The notes: a model not told the origin generated them from the letters alone. 64,000 nucleotides of DNA from Dryomyza anilis (GCA_951804985.1 OX638133.1:56190028-56254027), one strand, 5' to 3'; shown: positions 1 through 8,813, numbered from the stretch's first letter. Translations and numbers: made by a program.

Positions 1-371
1 TTTGGTTTTATAAGTTAAATGAAACATAGAACTTAGCTTAAGAAAACTTCATGATTTTACAATTAACTAAAAAACTATGTATAAAAGTAAAACAAAAATA
101 ATAATGTGCATAGTACAGTGCATATGCACAATCGATGTAATCTCTAGCGTAGCGTAGAAAAAAAATAAAAACATTGTTTTGTCTATTTTATCTTTTTGAA
201 GCGACTTTGGAAGCACTTTTGAATGTATTTACCGCTTCAAAAGTGCTTCACATACCTTATTTTAATATGTTTATATTCTTTAGCCTTGCAAAGCAAAACA
301 AATAATTAAAAACACACATCTTCATTAATGTTCACGTTCATATATATTTTGCACGTTTTCCATTGTTACTT
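1..371. repeat. Left part of duplicated repeat U (copy U1)
   Basis: This AT-rich stretch matches 17809-18175 nearly base for base and, over its first 160 bases, also matches 37150-37319. It contains no coding region. It is the left flank of the LTR element that begins at 372; the same repeat resumes at 13917. A perfect 14-bp inverted repeat at about 210-249 (GAAGCACTTTTGAA, 12-base loop, TTCAAAAGTGCTTC) is its most structured part and is conserved in the second copy. Confidence 0.8.
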
Positions 372-1467
372 TGTAACGAGCCGGTTTCCGGGTTCAGAGC
401 TGGGATAGCTTAGCGGGCTCCAGTGGTCCGTACGTTACAAAATTTATAGTTGACAGGGGACCCCTCAAGACCCCTTTTCAAATAAATGCGCCGTACACCG
501 AGATTTTAATAATAGATAGTAGTTCTTTATTCATATAATTCCTTATTATATAATTATGGTTATAGGCTGCCTCTGCAGCTTAATTCATGCGTTTTGAATA
601 TGGCCGCATGTGGAACTTTCTTGTAGATTTCAGTATTCTGCTGGCCGCATGTGGCCGTTTTCTTCTGGGTTTCAATTATGCGGTGGCCGCATGTCTGGTT
701 ATAGGCTGCGTCTGCAGCTCAATTCATGCGTTTTGGATATGTCCGCATGTGGCACTTTCTGCTGGCCGCATGTGGCTGCTTTTGGTAATTGAGTAGTATG
801 TTTTTCAACCAAACTTACTCCTTGCTGGGGTTGTATTTCCGGTATGCTGCTAGTCCTGCGTGGTGTTGTACTTCTGGTATTGCTCTAACTGTCGGTACCC
901 ATGACCTGGGCGGGAAACTGGGTCAGTCGTTAGTGATTTTTCGTGTGGTCCCGTAGAATCCGGGGCCACTTGCTAGTCCACAGTATATCCTGTAGAAGCC
1001 GAGGATATACTGCCACTAGTCACTGTCGTCCGGGTCGAAGATCTATCGAAGAGAGCAGAGTAGAGAGAGACCGATTTTCACTTGTGCATCGCCTTTTATA
1101 GGCGAGCACTTGGTTGCCCAACTAGTTTGTAGCTTTGGCATGTTGGTGTGCCAAAGCTCGCTCACCACTGCGCATGTGTTAGCGATCTCCATGTCGCTTC
1201 GCTCACTAGCGCTTGTATAGTGGTGAGGCACACAGTGGTGATTTCTCTCGTTCGCTCACCACCGTGTGTGTGTAAACGACATACGTTGTAGCTTTGTTGG
1301 TGAGCTTTTGCTCCTCTGCGCCGCGTTGTTTCGGACGGCGTTGCTAGCGCCGTCGATTGGTGTCGTTCTCGCCGATATTGCGCGCCGATATTGCGCGCCG
1401 ATATTGCGCGCCGATATTGCGCACCGATATTGTGCGATTACATTTGCCGCCAAATGTGATCGTCACA
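372..1467 (-). repeat. 3' LTR of the Ulp1-carrying element
   Basis: This is about 1.1 kb and matches 12779-13916 along its length. Its ends are TGTAACGAGC on the left and GATCGTCACA on the right. Relative to the other LTR it lacks about 29 bases near 694 and about 38 bases near 1107, and it carries five rather than three copies of a 13-bp tandem unit (CCGATATTGCGCG) at 1372-1436. The motif GGCCGCATGTGG recurs in its left half. It contains no supported gene. Confidence 0.92.
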
Positions 1468-1477
1468 CCCCCCGCTT
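1468..1477 (-). promoter_or_regulatory. Polypurine tract next to the 3' LTR
   Basis: On the minus strand the sequence AAGCGGGGGG ends exactly where the LTR begins with TGTGACG. A purine run in this position is the usual primer for plus-strand DNA synthesis in LTR elements. Confidence 0.75.
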
Positions 1478-1775
1478 ACTCCGGGGTGCGAAAAGATGGC
1501 CGCGACAGTCGGGTGATGGTGACGTCCCCGGTGCGGCTGATGCGGATCCGGTACGTATAGCCGTCCACGGTACGTCTACAGGAAATCTCCTTGCCAGGCT
1601 TCTGTTGACGTATAGTCCTCGCCAGTTCCACCAATTCTGCTGGCATTGCCGTGATGTCATTAGTGTCCACGATCCGTGGTAGCTCGACCGCCTGCTTCTC
1701 ATCGTGCCGTGTTGCTGTCGTTGTTGGAGCGACCTCCCTCGCTGTCAACGTCGTGTGTACACCACCCTGCGGTGC
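1478..1775 (-). pseudogene. 3'-terminal coding remnant of the Ulp1-carrying element
   Basis: A minus-strand frame stays open from the LINE insertion point (about 1787) down to 1476, next to the purine tract. Its C-terminal ~85 residues look protein-like, with the segment DITAMPAELVELARTIRQQ and a basic segment YTYRIRISRTGDVTITRL. The N-terminal part is low complexity and resembles the repeat-rich sequence at 6830-6960 on the other side of the LINE, so the two were continuous before the LINE inserted. The first part of the frame as it stands now is translated from LINE tail and poly(A). I do not recognise a family. It may be the end of a longer accessory protein or a 3' untranslated region that happens to be open. 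Confidence 0.4.
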
Positions 1776-1788
1776 CACATGCAACAGT
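1776..1788. repeat. Target site duplication of the R1-like LINE (3' side)
   Basis: The 13 bases CACATGCAACAGT occur here, immediately before the poly(T) run, and again at 6815-6827 at the other end of the LINE. They mark a target-primed insertion into the host LTR element. Confidence 0.85.
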
Positions 1789-1812
1789 TTTTTTTTTTTT
1801 TTTTTTTTTTTT
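1788..1812 (-). other. Poly(A) tail of the LINE
   Basis: There are twenty-five uninterrupted T on the plus strand, the 3' poly(A) of the minus-strand LINE, abutting its target duplication. Confidence 0.9.
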
Positions 1813-1977
1813 GCATGGTAGCCGAGAGGTGTAATCTTCCAAAGATACGTATTAAAAATATTACGCATGCACGATTCGCTTCCATAGCGCCTACGTACTA
1901 AGCACCCCTCCCACTCGCTTCCTGTGTTTCCCTGCGGAACCGCCAGTTAAGGCATTACTTCGCAGGGCAGGATAGAG

Positions 1978-3360
1978 TCAGATATTCATCTGACTTCGTT
2001 CTTGTTGTTTCGTATATCGCCTCTGTTGGCTTTGATGCGTTTGTTCGTCATGTCGGACTCGTTGCATAATTTGGGTTATTATGCTGCCCGCGGCTTCCCA
2101 CGCATTTAAGGAGGTAAGCATGTACGCGATTACTCCTTCTGGAGACAGTACTCCGCTTGTGAGCTCCTCTATCTGGAGTCGGTCGCTGCCGAATCTCACG
2201 CAATCCATGAGCACATGCTCTGCATTCTCCACTTTCCCTACGCAGAATATGCAGTAGGGGTCGTCTGCGTGTTGGTACTTGTGGAGGTACTCTCTGAAGC
2301 ATCCGTGGCCGGAGAAGAACTGCGTTAGGTGGTAGCTGGTGTCGCCGTGTTTCCTTTCTACCCAGGTTCTCACATCGGGGATTAGCCTATGTGTCCATCG
2401 GCCTTTTGGCGAGGCGAGGCCTTCTATCGCCTGCATTATTGCAGGAGAGACTATGCCGTGTGTTTTATGGATGTTGCAGGCGTCTGCAGCCATGTTCGCC
2501 AGAATATCAATGGGGGTTCTACTAGCAATTATGTTTGCTACATCCTCCGATATTGTTCTGAATCCACAGCAGACTCGCAGTGATGTCAGCCTGTACGCTG
2601 ATTTGACTCCCTTCATGTACGATTGGCATTTTGTTGCCGGGGCCCATATTGGCGCTGCGTACATGATCGTCGACGTGTTTACGCTGGCCAGCAGTTTCCG
2701 GATAGGCTGTTTGGGGCCTCCGATGTTGGGCATCAACCTTGCTAGGGCGGCTCCTACTCGGGCGGCCTTGCTTCCACTCTGTGCCAGATGTTCTCTGAAG
2801 TTCAGCGTGTGGTCGAGCTGGGCTCCCAGGTATTTCAGTTGCGGCGAGGATTGGATAGTGTGTCCTCCGACCCGTATTTCGAAGCGTTCCACCTTTTTGC
2901 GACTGCTGATGAGTACGGCTTCGGTCTTGTGTTCTGCCAGTTGTAGGCCTGCGGTTCGTAGCCAAGACTTGATGCTTCCGATCGTAGCATTGCAGTTTTG
3001 GGCTACATCGCTGAGCATTTTGGCGACTACAACTATCGCAACATCATCCGCGTATCCGACGATGTGTACCCCTGCTGGCTTCTCGATTTTGAAGACTCCA
3101 TCGTACATGGTGTTCCACAGGACCGGGCCAAGGACTGAGCCTTGTGGCACTCCACCGGTTACCTTGTACTGTTTGGGGCCTGCGTCTGTGTCGTATGAGA
3201 GTGTCCTTTGCTGGAAATATTGGGATATTATCCTTAGCAAGTAATCTGGAGCTCCCATATTGCTTAATGCCATTAGGGTGTAGCTCCAGTTAGCAGAGTT
3301 GAACGCGTTTTTGATGTCTAAGGTCACCACTGCGCAATATTGTTTGTCGCCCCCAGCCAT
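1978..3360 (-). pseudogene. LINE ORF2, RT fingers/palm to C-terminus
   Basis: This 460-residue frame holds the reverse transcriptase palm: TLDIKNAFNSANW near residue 14 (motif A with its Asp), GGVPQGSVLGPVLWN near 68, and VGYADDVAIVV near 100, the catalytic YADD box. After the RT come a thumb region and a C-terminal Cys/His cluster (CIFCVGKVENAEHVLMDC), as in R1 and Jockey LINEs. The endonuclease and the first RT motifs lie upstream in other frames (3290-3961 and 3999-4952), so the ORF is broken by at least two frameshifts. The conserved residues visible in this segment look intact. Confidence 0.85.
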
Positions 3361-3961
3361 CTTTCGCCGGCAATGGCTTTGCTGGCGATGTCACACACTC
3401 TGGCGATAGCATCAACGGTGCTGCGCTACTTCTGAAGCCGAACTGCCATTCAGATAGGCCTGTCGGTCCCTCTGTGAGGCATTCGAGGCGGGTGCATATT
3501 ATTCGCTCGAGAACTTTCCCAGCTGTGTCGAGCATACAGAGTGGCCGGTGTGAGGACGGTTCCTCTGGAGGTTTGTCGCCTTTTGGTATGAGAACCAGTC
3601 GCTGGCGTTTCCAACGTTGTGGGAAGGTTCCTTCCTCTAGGCAAGTCGTATACAGTCGGCGGTAGATTTCTGGTTTCTTCTGCAGCGCCCTTTTCAGGAC
3701 ACAGTTCGGAATACCATCTAAGCCGGGAGTTTTGTTGATTTTGAGCCGATTGGCTGCATCTAGCACCTCAGTGGTGGTCACTGGAGGTATCGTTCCAATT
3801 TCGCAGCTAAGGCTTCTTGGGATGCTGAAGGGTTCGTGTTGCGGGAAGAGGCCTTCCACAATTTTGCCCATAATTTCCGGGCACATTGGTGCATTCCCTG
3901 CTTTCCCGTTAAGCTTTTTTAGCACAATTTTGTACGCGCTACCCCACGGGTTGCTCTGCAC
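3290..3961 (-). pseudogene. LINE ORF2, N-terminal part of RT domain
   Basis: This 223-residue frame carries the beginning of the RT domain, including NRLKINKTPGLDGIPN near residue 71, QRLVLIPKGDKPPEEPSSHR near 120 and the segment LTEGPTGLSEWQFGFR. These correspond to RT motifs before the palm in R1/Jockey elements. The reading frame shifts just upstream, where it leaves the endonuclease frame, and again near 3400, where it leaves the palm frame. The last ~40 residues are out of register and meaningless. Confidence 0.8.
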
Positions 3962-3998
3962 CTCTTCTCTAAGAGAGATAAAGGAGTCGCTTTTGCTT

Positions 3999-4952
3999 TT
4001 AGCAATGGCTTTTCGCAGCTGTTTCCTCTTCTCCTTGAAGTTGGCTTGGAGTTGTGCATGTCCAGCTCTTCCTCTCGAGCGTTGTTGTCACCTTCGTAGC
4101 TTGTGGCATTCTGCACGGATTTTGGCAATGACCATTCTTTTTCGTTTTTCGCGACATGGATGTGAAGCAGGCATTTGCAAGGTATCGCATAGTGTGTTCC
4201 GTTTGCAGTTCGGCATTTCCTTCCGTTCCTGTCATGTGTTCAATCATGTATTCTAGCACGTCGGCGTCTAGCTTCTTGATGTTCCAGCCATTCTGTTGCA
4301 CTTTCCTTTTAGGGTTGCGCAGAGTTGGGCCGTCGGGGTGTTTTGGTAGGATTGCAATCGCTTGGTGGTCGCTGTTTGTATACGCATCCATGACCTTCCA
4401 TTGTATGCATTTCGAGAGAGTCCTGCTGGCGAATGTTAGGTCAACAATCGATCCACCTCTCCCGTTGCAGAAGGTAAGGGTGTTGCCATGGTTCAGCAGT
4501 ACTAGGTCCAGTGATGCGAAGGCTTCCAGGAGGATTGTTCCTCTCCGGTTGGTTCGGACACTGCCCCATTCTGCTGCCCATGCGTTGAAGTCGCCTGCAA
4601 TTATGGCTGGTGACTTTCCTCTGGCATCGATAACTAGCCGGTCCAGCATGTCCTCGAAGTCATTTGTGCTCATACTTGGCACAGCATAGCAGCTGTAGAA
4701 GTGAATTCCTTTCACCTTAGCGTGTACGAAGCGATCGTGTTGTTTGATGTTTCTGCGTTCGAAGGCTGTTTTGCCACAAGTCCAGATTGACGCTTTTTCG
4801 GTCTTGTCTTCCGCCCATTTCGCGCTTCCGTTTGGGATTTTATATGGCTCACATATGAGGGCCACATCTATTCTATGTTCTGCAACTGTTTTTGACAGAA
4901 TGGCCTGCGCTGCCTCGCAGTGGTTCAGATTTATTTGTAGGCATCTAATCAT
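3999..4952 (-). pseudogene. LINE ORF2, apurinic-type endonuclease domain
   Basis: This frame opens ORF2 with MIRCLQINLNHCEAAQAI, the endonuclease-exonuclease-phosphatase start of R1-type LINEs. Key residues follow: LICEPYKIP (catalytic Glu), IIAGDFNAWAAEWGS (the Asp-Asn pair), GSIVDLTFAS and TNSDHQAI (Asp-His). The domain nicks target DNA to prime reverse transcription. The ATG overlaps the ORF1 stop in an ATGATTAG arrangement at 4945-4952. The frame runs out about 100 residues after the endonuclease because of a frameshift near 4000. Confidence 0.88.
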
Positions 4953-6255
4953 TCCGCTTGGCTCTCGAGCGGTACGCCGCCTTGTACGCTAGGCATCTGT
5001 AGCTGCCTGTGGGGTGCTCGTTGCCACCGCTACATCCTGGTTCACAGATGGCGCATTTTGGTTTGGCTTCGCATGTTTTTGCTTTGTGCCCCTTGTTGCC
5101 GCATCTGAAGCATAGGTCTTGTCGGTCTTCTTTATTCTGACATTGCCTCGATATGTGTCCGAATTCAAGGCACCTGTAGCATCGGGTCGGGTTGAAGTAC
5201 TCCCGTAGGCGACATCTTACCCAGCCAATGCGTACTCTTCCAGCTTTTAATAGCGCGTTCGCTGCCTCTGCTGGCAGGCTTATCTGTGCCGTTTGTGTGC
5301 CGTCTCGCATGGATCTGAGCGTCTTGATGGCGATGCGATCCGGCTCAGTTGCATCGGGAAACTGTTTTGCAATCGCACTACCGATTTCTTCTGGGGTGGT
5401 AGATTCGTCGATGTCCCGGCACTCTACCACTTCCATGTGGCAGAGGGTTCGGATGGTTGCCGAAGTTTTGAGCGTTCGCATCATTTCCTCCCTGTACTCA
5501 TCAACTTTGCTCACTCCATTGCTTTTCAGCTGAAGTATGAGCTCGCCTTTAGCTGTTCGCCGTATGGTTTTCACATTATCGCCGAGTTCCTTCAGCTCGG
5601 GTTGCGCCTTTATATGTTTCAGCATGTCGGCGTATGACCAGTCTCCTGTCTTGGCGATGACGATTGCATCTGGGCGTGTTGGGGGCCGCTTTGGAGGCTG
5701 CCTGGGTCCACCGTTTGCCCTTGGTTTTCTGCCCACGTTCTTCCACTCTCCCTCTGGTTTTCCAGATTGCCTGTTCGGGGCTGTGGTATTTTCTTTATTT
5801 TCGCTTCGCTTGTTCCCGCCTGTCAGGCCTGGAGGATCTATCGGTTTTTCTTGCCTCGGCGTTTCGCTTGCCTTTGTGGCCTCCCTCTTCCTCTTCGGGG
5901 GGGTTTGCCTAGGCTGTAGCAGTCCTTCTCGCTGGCGCTTGCCTTCGGCCGAGTGATTTTTTCGCGGTGTGGTTTGTTCTGGTCGGTTGGCCACTTCGCG
6001 CAATACTCTGCTGTGCAGTTGCTTAGATTCGAGCAGTAGGTCCCGCATCTGTTGGGTTATGTGGCGTCTCTTTTTGTCGCACATCAGCTCTATTAGTGTC
6101 TGTATGTTCAGACCAATTTGAGCGAGTGGGTCTCTGCCAGTCGCGGTATCTACTGTGGCTGTTCTCCTCTTGTGGTTCATCGAGTGTCTCCCCATCAGTA
6201 TCAGTTGCCACTGATAAGGCTCTTGGGGTGCCATACACTTCTGGCGAGCGAGCAA
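4945..6255 (-). pseudogene. LINE ORF1, gag-like RNA-binding protein with CCHC knuckles
   Basis: The protein is 436 residues in this frame. The middle is basic and proline-rich. The C-terminal third has zinc knuckles, CYRCLEFGHISRQC and CFRCGNKGHKAKTC, followed by a third Cys-rich segment (CAICEPGCSGGNEH), the usual three-knuckle arrangement of R1/Jockey ORF1 proteins. ORF1 proteins coat the LINE RNA. The true start is probably the ATG at 6478: another frame from 6478 to about 6150 reads as plausible ORF1 N-terminus, and a one-base shift near 6150 would connect the two. The stop overlaps the ORF2 start. Confidence 0.8.
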
Positions 6256-6478
6256 TCCTCGAAGTCCTTTTGAAGGGATTCACGTAGCTCACTTCGTTCA
6301 GCGTAGTTGTAGCTAGATCTGCTGCGGTGGCCAAGTGTGCCACTACCGTAGCATTGCGGTCGTTGGATAACGACGGCTGGGAGCCCGCTTGCTCACTCCC
6401 GATAGCCGCCGGCACTGGGGTTTTTAGGTCAACCTGCGCCGTAACATTTTTCTGTAAGTAACTTTCCATTAAAAACAT
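6150..6478 (-). pseudogene. LINE ORF1 N-terminal part, out of frame with the rest
   Basis: From the ATG at 6478 a frame gives an N-terminus rich in Ser, Thr and acidic residues (MFLMESYLQKNVTAQ...), which ends in sense near 6150, where the CCHC-bearing frame takes over. Such Ser/Thr-rich N-termini are common in R1/Jockey ORF1 proteins. The shift point is inferred from the change in composition, not proven. Confidence 0.5.
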
Positions 6479-6814
6479 TCTCCTCCTCCTTGCATTTTAA
6501 ACCTTCTGCCAGGTTTGTAAGCTGCCGCCCCTCTGGGGTCAGACGCAGACCAGGGAGCCGCCCATTCTGGGTCAGACGCTCCTGGGTTTTTTTTTTTTTT
6601 GTGAACACTTATTGAAGGGCGGTGTCATTTCGCCCTGTCACGCGAGCATCCTTGGGCCTATGCTGACTTTTATGTCGCACCCTCCGATCGCGTCGTCAAT
6701 GGTCGGGGACTGCTTATTTATCCACGGACTTATTCGCAGCTGGCCTACATATCTGTGCCGTTCAGCTATCCGCCACCTGCTGACCCCCACGATAGCCTAT
6801 GGCCTGGCCCCGTG
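6479..6814 (-). promoter_or_regulatory. LINE 5' leader
   Basis: This GC-richer non-coding stretch lies between the 5' target duplication and ORF1. It includes a 13-base A run (T at 6588-6600 on the plus strand) and two similar segments with TCAGACGC at about 6539 and 6572. R1/Jockey LINEs carry internal promoters here, but I see no specific motif. The A run could alternatively be the tail of a second small LINE fragment. Confidence 0.5.
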
Positions 6815-6827
6815 CACATGCAACAGT

Positions 6828-7069
6828 GTAGGTGCAGCCATCTGCCGCGCTGCTGTCGTCGTCTTTGTCGCTGGAGCGATCTCCCTCGCTGCTGTCGCCG
6901 TCTTCGTCGTCAACGTTGCTGGAGCGATCTCCCTCGCTGCTGTCGCCATCACGTTGCTGGAGCCATTCGTTGAAACGCCCGTTGCGCTGGCCGCTTTGCC
7001 AGATCAGGCCATACTGGGACCGCTGTCCCTTCCTCAGTTGCCAAAAGGCGGATCTGTCACGCTATGATC
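6828..7069 (-). pseudogene. Acidic Ser-rich repeat region after the Ulp1-like gene
   Basis: On the minus strand one frame reads a Trp/Gln/Arg segment followed by repeated acidic blocks of the type DGDSSEGDRSS and SDKDDDSS. Two near-identical 54-base DNA units lie at about 6856-6960, and a related piece lies beyond the LINE at 1700-1760. This frame is closed off from the Ulp1-like gene by its TAG stop and an 8-bp direct duplication (GATCATAG twice) at about 7054-7070. It may be a former acidic tail of the protease or a separate product. The function is unknown. Confidence 0.35.
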
Positions 7070-8041
7070 CTATGATCTACTCCGTTCCATCGGCGGATAC
7101 AGGTACCGCTGTGGGTCTCGTCGTAGGCACTCCACGTTCCGGAGCAAATATGCACCGCAGTCACACATATTTGGTTGCTGCGGGACGCTGACCTCATGGT
7201 AAGGCGTGTTGACCTCGGTGAACTCGTGGCCTACCTTGCCATCCTTGCGCGAAACTGCTGTCAGGAACTCACGCAGCCTCACTGACACGTGGCGACGGGT
7301 CTGTGTTGCCAGCGAATCCATCACTAGGATACACGGGCCCGTTGTGCGCGGTTCGATGCCTTGCGCGGCTCGCCACGCTGGATTATCCGGTGTCGCGCCA
7401 TTCATGCACAAAACTGCCAGGTACCAATGGTTCTGCTCGTTCACAGGCACCACCATTATGTCATGCGCGAACGGGTCCACACGCTTGGTCCATGTTCGCA
7501 CACATCTATCCACTCCGTTGGACAGACTGGCATGGAAAAATGTGTCGTACACGTGCATGCGACGTCCTGGTACCGCGTCTTCTACGTTCTGCTGCAACCA
7601 CTGCACCCAGAAGTTTATGATGGTGTCGTTGAGGAAGCGGCCATATGCCAGGCGGCGGTAATCCCCAACGGTTATAGGCACTCCTCGTATACCCGGCGGG
7701 TATTTACATAACTGGTGTGCATCACCTAGGTGGCTGGGTGCCGTGTCGCTTGGTGCCACTAGCGTCGTCTGGTCCGTCTGCTGCTCAGCCCGGAACCGTT
7801 TGCTTGCCTGTGCTTCGGCGTCTAATGTGGACGGTGTCGCTTGCAGGTTGCTCCCCTCTGCAAGGAAGTGCTGCGTTGCTGTCGACGATGTGCGCAATAT
7901 TGCGCGCAGCTCTTGGCGACTATCTTTGGTCAAGCCACCGTCGTCTAATGGTGCGCCATCTCCCTGGCGGAGCATCGCCAATAGTTGCAGCCGATATTCG
8001 CCCGCGTCCTGCTCTACATTCATCATCTTGCGTTGACTCAT
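7070..8041 (-). CDS. Ulp1/SENP-like cysteine protease (C48) carried by the LTR element
   Basis: This 323-residue ORF starts at an ATG at 8041 and is uninterrupted. Residues 1-110 are low-complexity and not recognised. Residues 115-310 match the Ulp1/SENP fold, which cleaves SUMO or related ubiquitin-like proteins: RRLAYGRFLNDTIINFWVQW (129-148) is the substrate-side signature, NEQNHWYLAVL (201-211) holds catalytic His205, VMDSL (240-244) Asp242, and PQQPNMCDCGAYLL (287-300) Gln288 and nucleophile Cys295. All four catalytic positions are present. It lies downstream of integrase, in the same orientation, inside the LTR element, where env would sit in env-bearing elements. A TTTTTCAAG/TAG stretch just upstream could be a splice acceptor for a subgenomic mRNA. 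No signal peptide or membrane segment is visible. I am confident of the family; the target and role in the element are unknown. Confidence 0.93.
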   Translation of the reverse strand: MSQRKMMNVEQDAGEYRLQLLAMLRQGDGAPLDDGGLTKDSRQELRAILRTSSTATQHFLAEGSNLQATPSTLDAEAQASKRFRAEQQTDQTTLVAPSDTAPSHLGDAHQLCKYPPGIRGVPITVGDYRRLAYGRFLNDTIINFWVQWLQQNVEDAVPGRRMHVYDTFFHASLSNGVDRCVRTWTKRVDPFAHDIMVVPVNEQNHWYLAVLCMNGATPDNPAWRAAQGIEPRTTGPCILVMDSLATQTRRHVSVRLREFLTAVSRKDGKVGHEFTEVNTPYHEVSVPQQPNMCDCGAYLLRNVECLRRDPQRYLYPPMERSRS

Positions 8042-8411
8042 CTTATCTACTTGAAAAACTTTTAATTATATCGTATTTACTTAAAGACTTTAAATTATTT
8101 GCGCTCCACACGTGTTGGTCGTTTGACTGTCGCGAAATTAATGTCGAACGTATTTGTGTGTTGGCTTCTTCGTGCCCCACACTTCGCGAATTGTTACGCC
8201 AAATTCCGCGAAACGCCAACGTTTGAATTTGTAACGTCCGCCGATCATGTACGAACGTTACGCACACCACCATTTTTGTATGTGTGTATCCGCGTCGTGT
8301 CTTTCTCGCCGAGAGCGCCTGCGCTTCGCCGTTGATTGTTTTCGCGGTGAGTTTTGCCACTCTCGACCATGGTGTATCTCTCTGTCACGGTTTGTGCGAT
8401 TTTCGGTGTAT
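8042..8411. other. Intergenic spacer between integrase tail and Ulp1-like gene
   Basis: This spacer of about 370 bp has no recognisable protein. The minus-strand frame at 8043-8360 has no family resemblance and biased composition. It is a plausible site for a splice acceptor or internal promoter serving the downstream protease gene. Confidence 0.4.
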
Positions 8412-8714
8412 TTAAGTTTTCGCCTCCGTCATATTTTTAATGGTTTCTAAAATGTTTGCGATCTTTTCAGCGCGACTTTCCATCTCCCATGGATTTAAAT
8501 TGCGCTGCACCGAGCGTTGTTGCCTCATGCGACTCTGACTCGAATTATGCTCCCTTGAGCGTTGATTTACCACGCGACATTTTAAATTATTATGCTCCAT
8601 TGAGCGTTGATTTTCCCCGCGACATTTTAGTTTATTATGCCCTTTTGAGCGTTGATTTTCCACGCGACAATTTAAATTATTATGCTCCCTTGGCGTTGAT
8701 TTTCTACGCGACAA
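8412..8714 (-). pseudogene. Integrase C-terminal tail, frameshifted continuation
   Basis: These 100 residues continue the 15-residue repeats (consensus NCRVENQRSREHNKL) of the integrase tail. They end in a unique segment, AEKIANILETIKNMTEAKT, that looks like a short amphipathic helix. The frame differs from the upstream integrase tail because the 45-bp unit beginning at 8679 has lost one base (TTGGCG for TTGAGCG). Without that loss the two frames would be one ORF. Confidence 0.6.
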
Positions 8715-8813
8715 TTTAATTTATTATGCTCCCTTGAGCGTTGATTTTCTACGCGACAATTTAATTTATTATGCTCCCTTGAGCGTTGATTTTCCACGCG
8801 ACATTGTAATTTG
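8544..8813 (-). repeat. 45-bp in-frame tandem repeat in the integrase tail
   Basis: Six units begin at 8544, 8589, 8634, 8679, 8723 and 8768, each marked by ATTATGCTCC; the spacing is 45 except for one 44. Each unit encodes 15 residues with Arg, Asn and Gln in excess. The period is a multiple of three, as expected if the repeat was expanded under coding constraint, and one unit carries a frame-breaking deletion. Confidence 0.93.

Larger units (their letters stand above)
1789..6814 (-). mobile_element. R1-clade non-LTR retrotransposon (LINE), nearly full length
   Basis: On the minus strand the element reads 5' leader (6814-6479), ORF1 with CCHC knuckles, ORF2 with endonuclease and RT, a 3' UTR (1977-1813) and a 25-base A tail (T run at 1788-1812 on the plus strand). 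A 13-bp target duplication flanks it. The endonuclease start CLQINLNHCEAAQ and the RT segment TLDIKNAFNSANW are typical of the R1 group of Jockey/R1-type LINEs. It is inserted in the 3' part of the Ulp1-carrying LTR element and so is younger than it. Several frameshifts split both ORFs, so this copy is probably dead. Confidence 0.88.

Noticed and set aside
587..796. Small ORFs in the 3' LTR
   Set aside because: They are not conserved in the other LTR because of the 29-base indel; they are chance frames over GGCCGCATGTGG repeats.
2339..3244. 301-residue plus-strand frame
   Set aside because: It is antisense to the LINE RT, which has clear motifs on the minus strand.
7070..8041. Reading the ORF in the env position as an envelope gene
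   Set aside because: There is no signal peptide, membrane segment or furin-like site; the motifs are clearly those of a C48 protease.
8043..8360. Small minus-strand ORF between integrase tail and Ulp1-like gene
   Set aside because: It has no recognisable family and no coding composition; treated as spacer.
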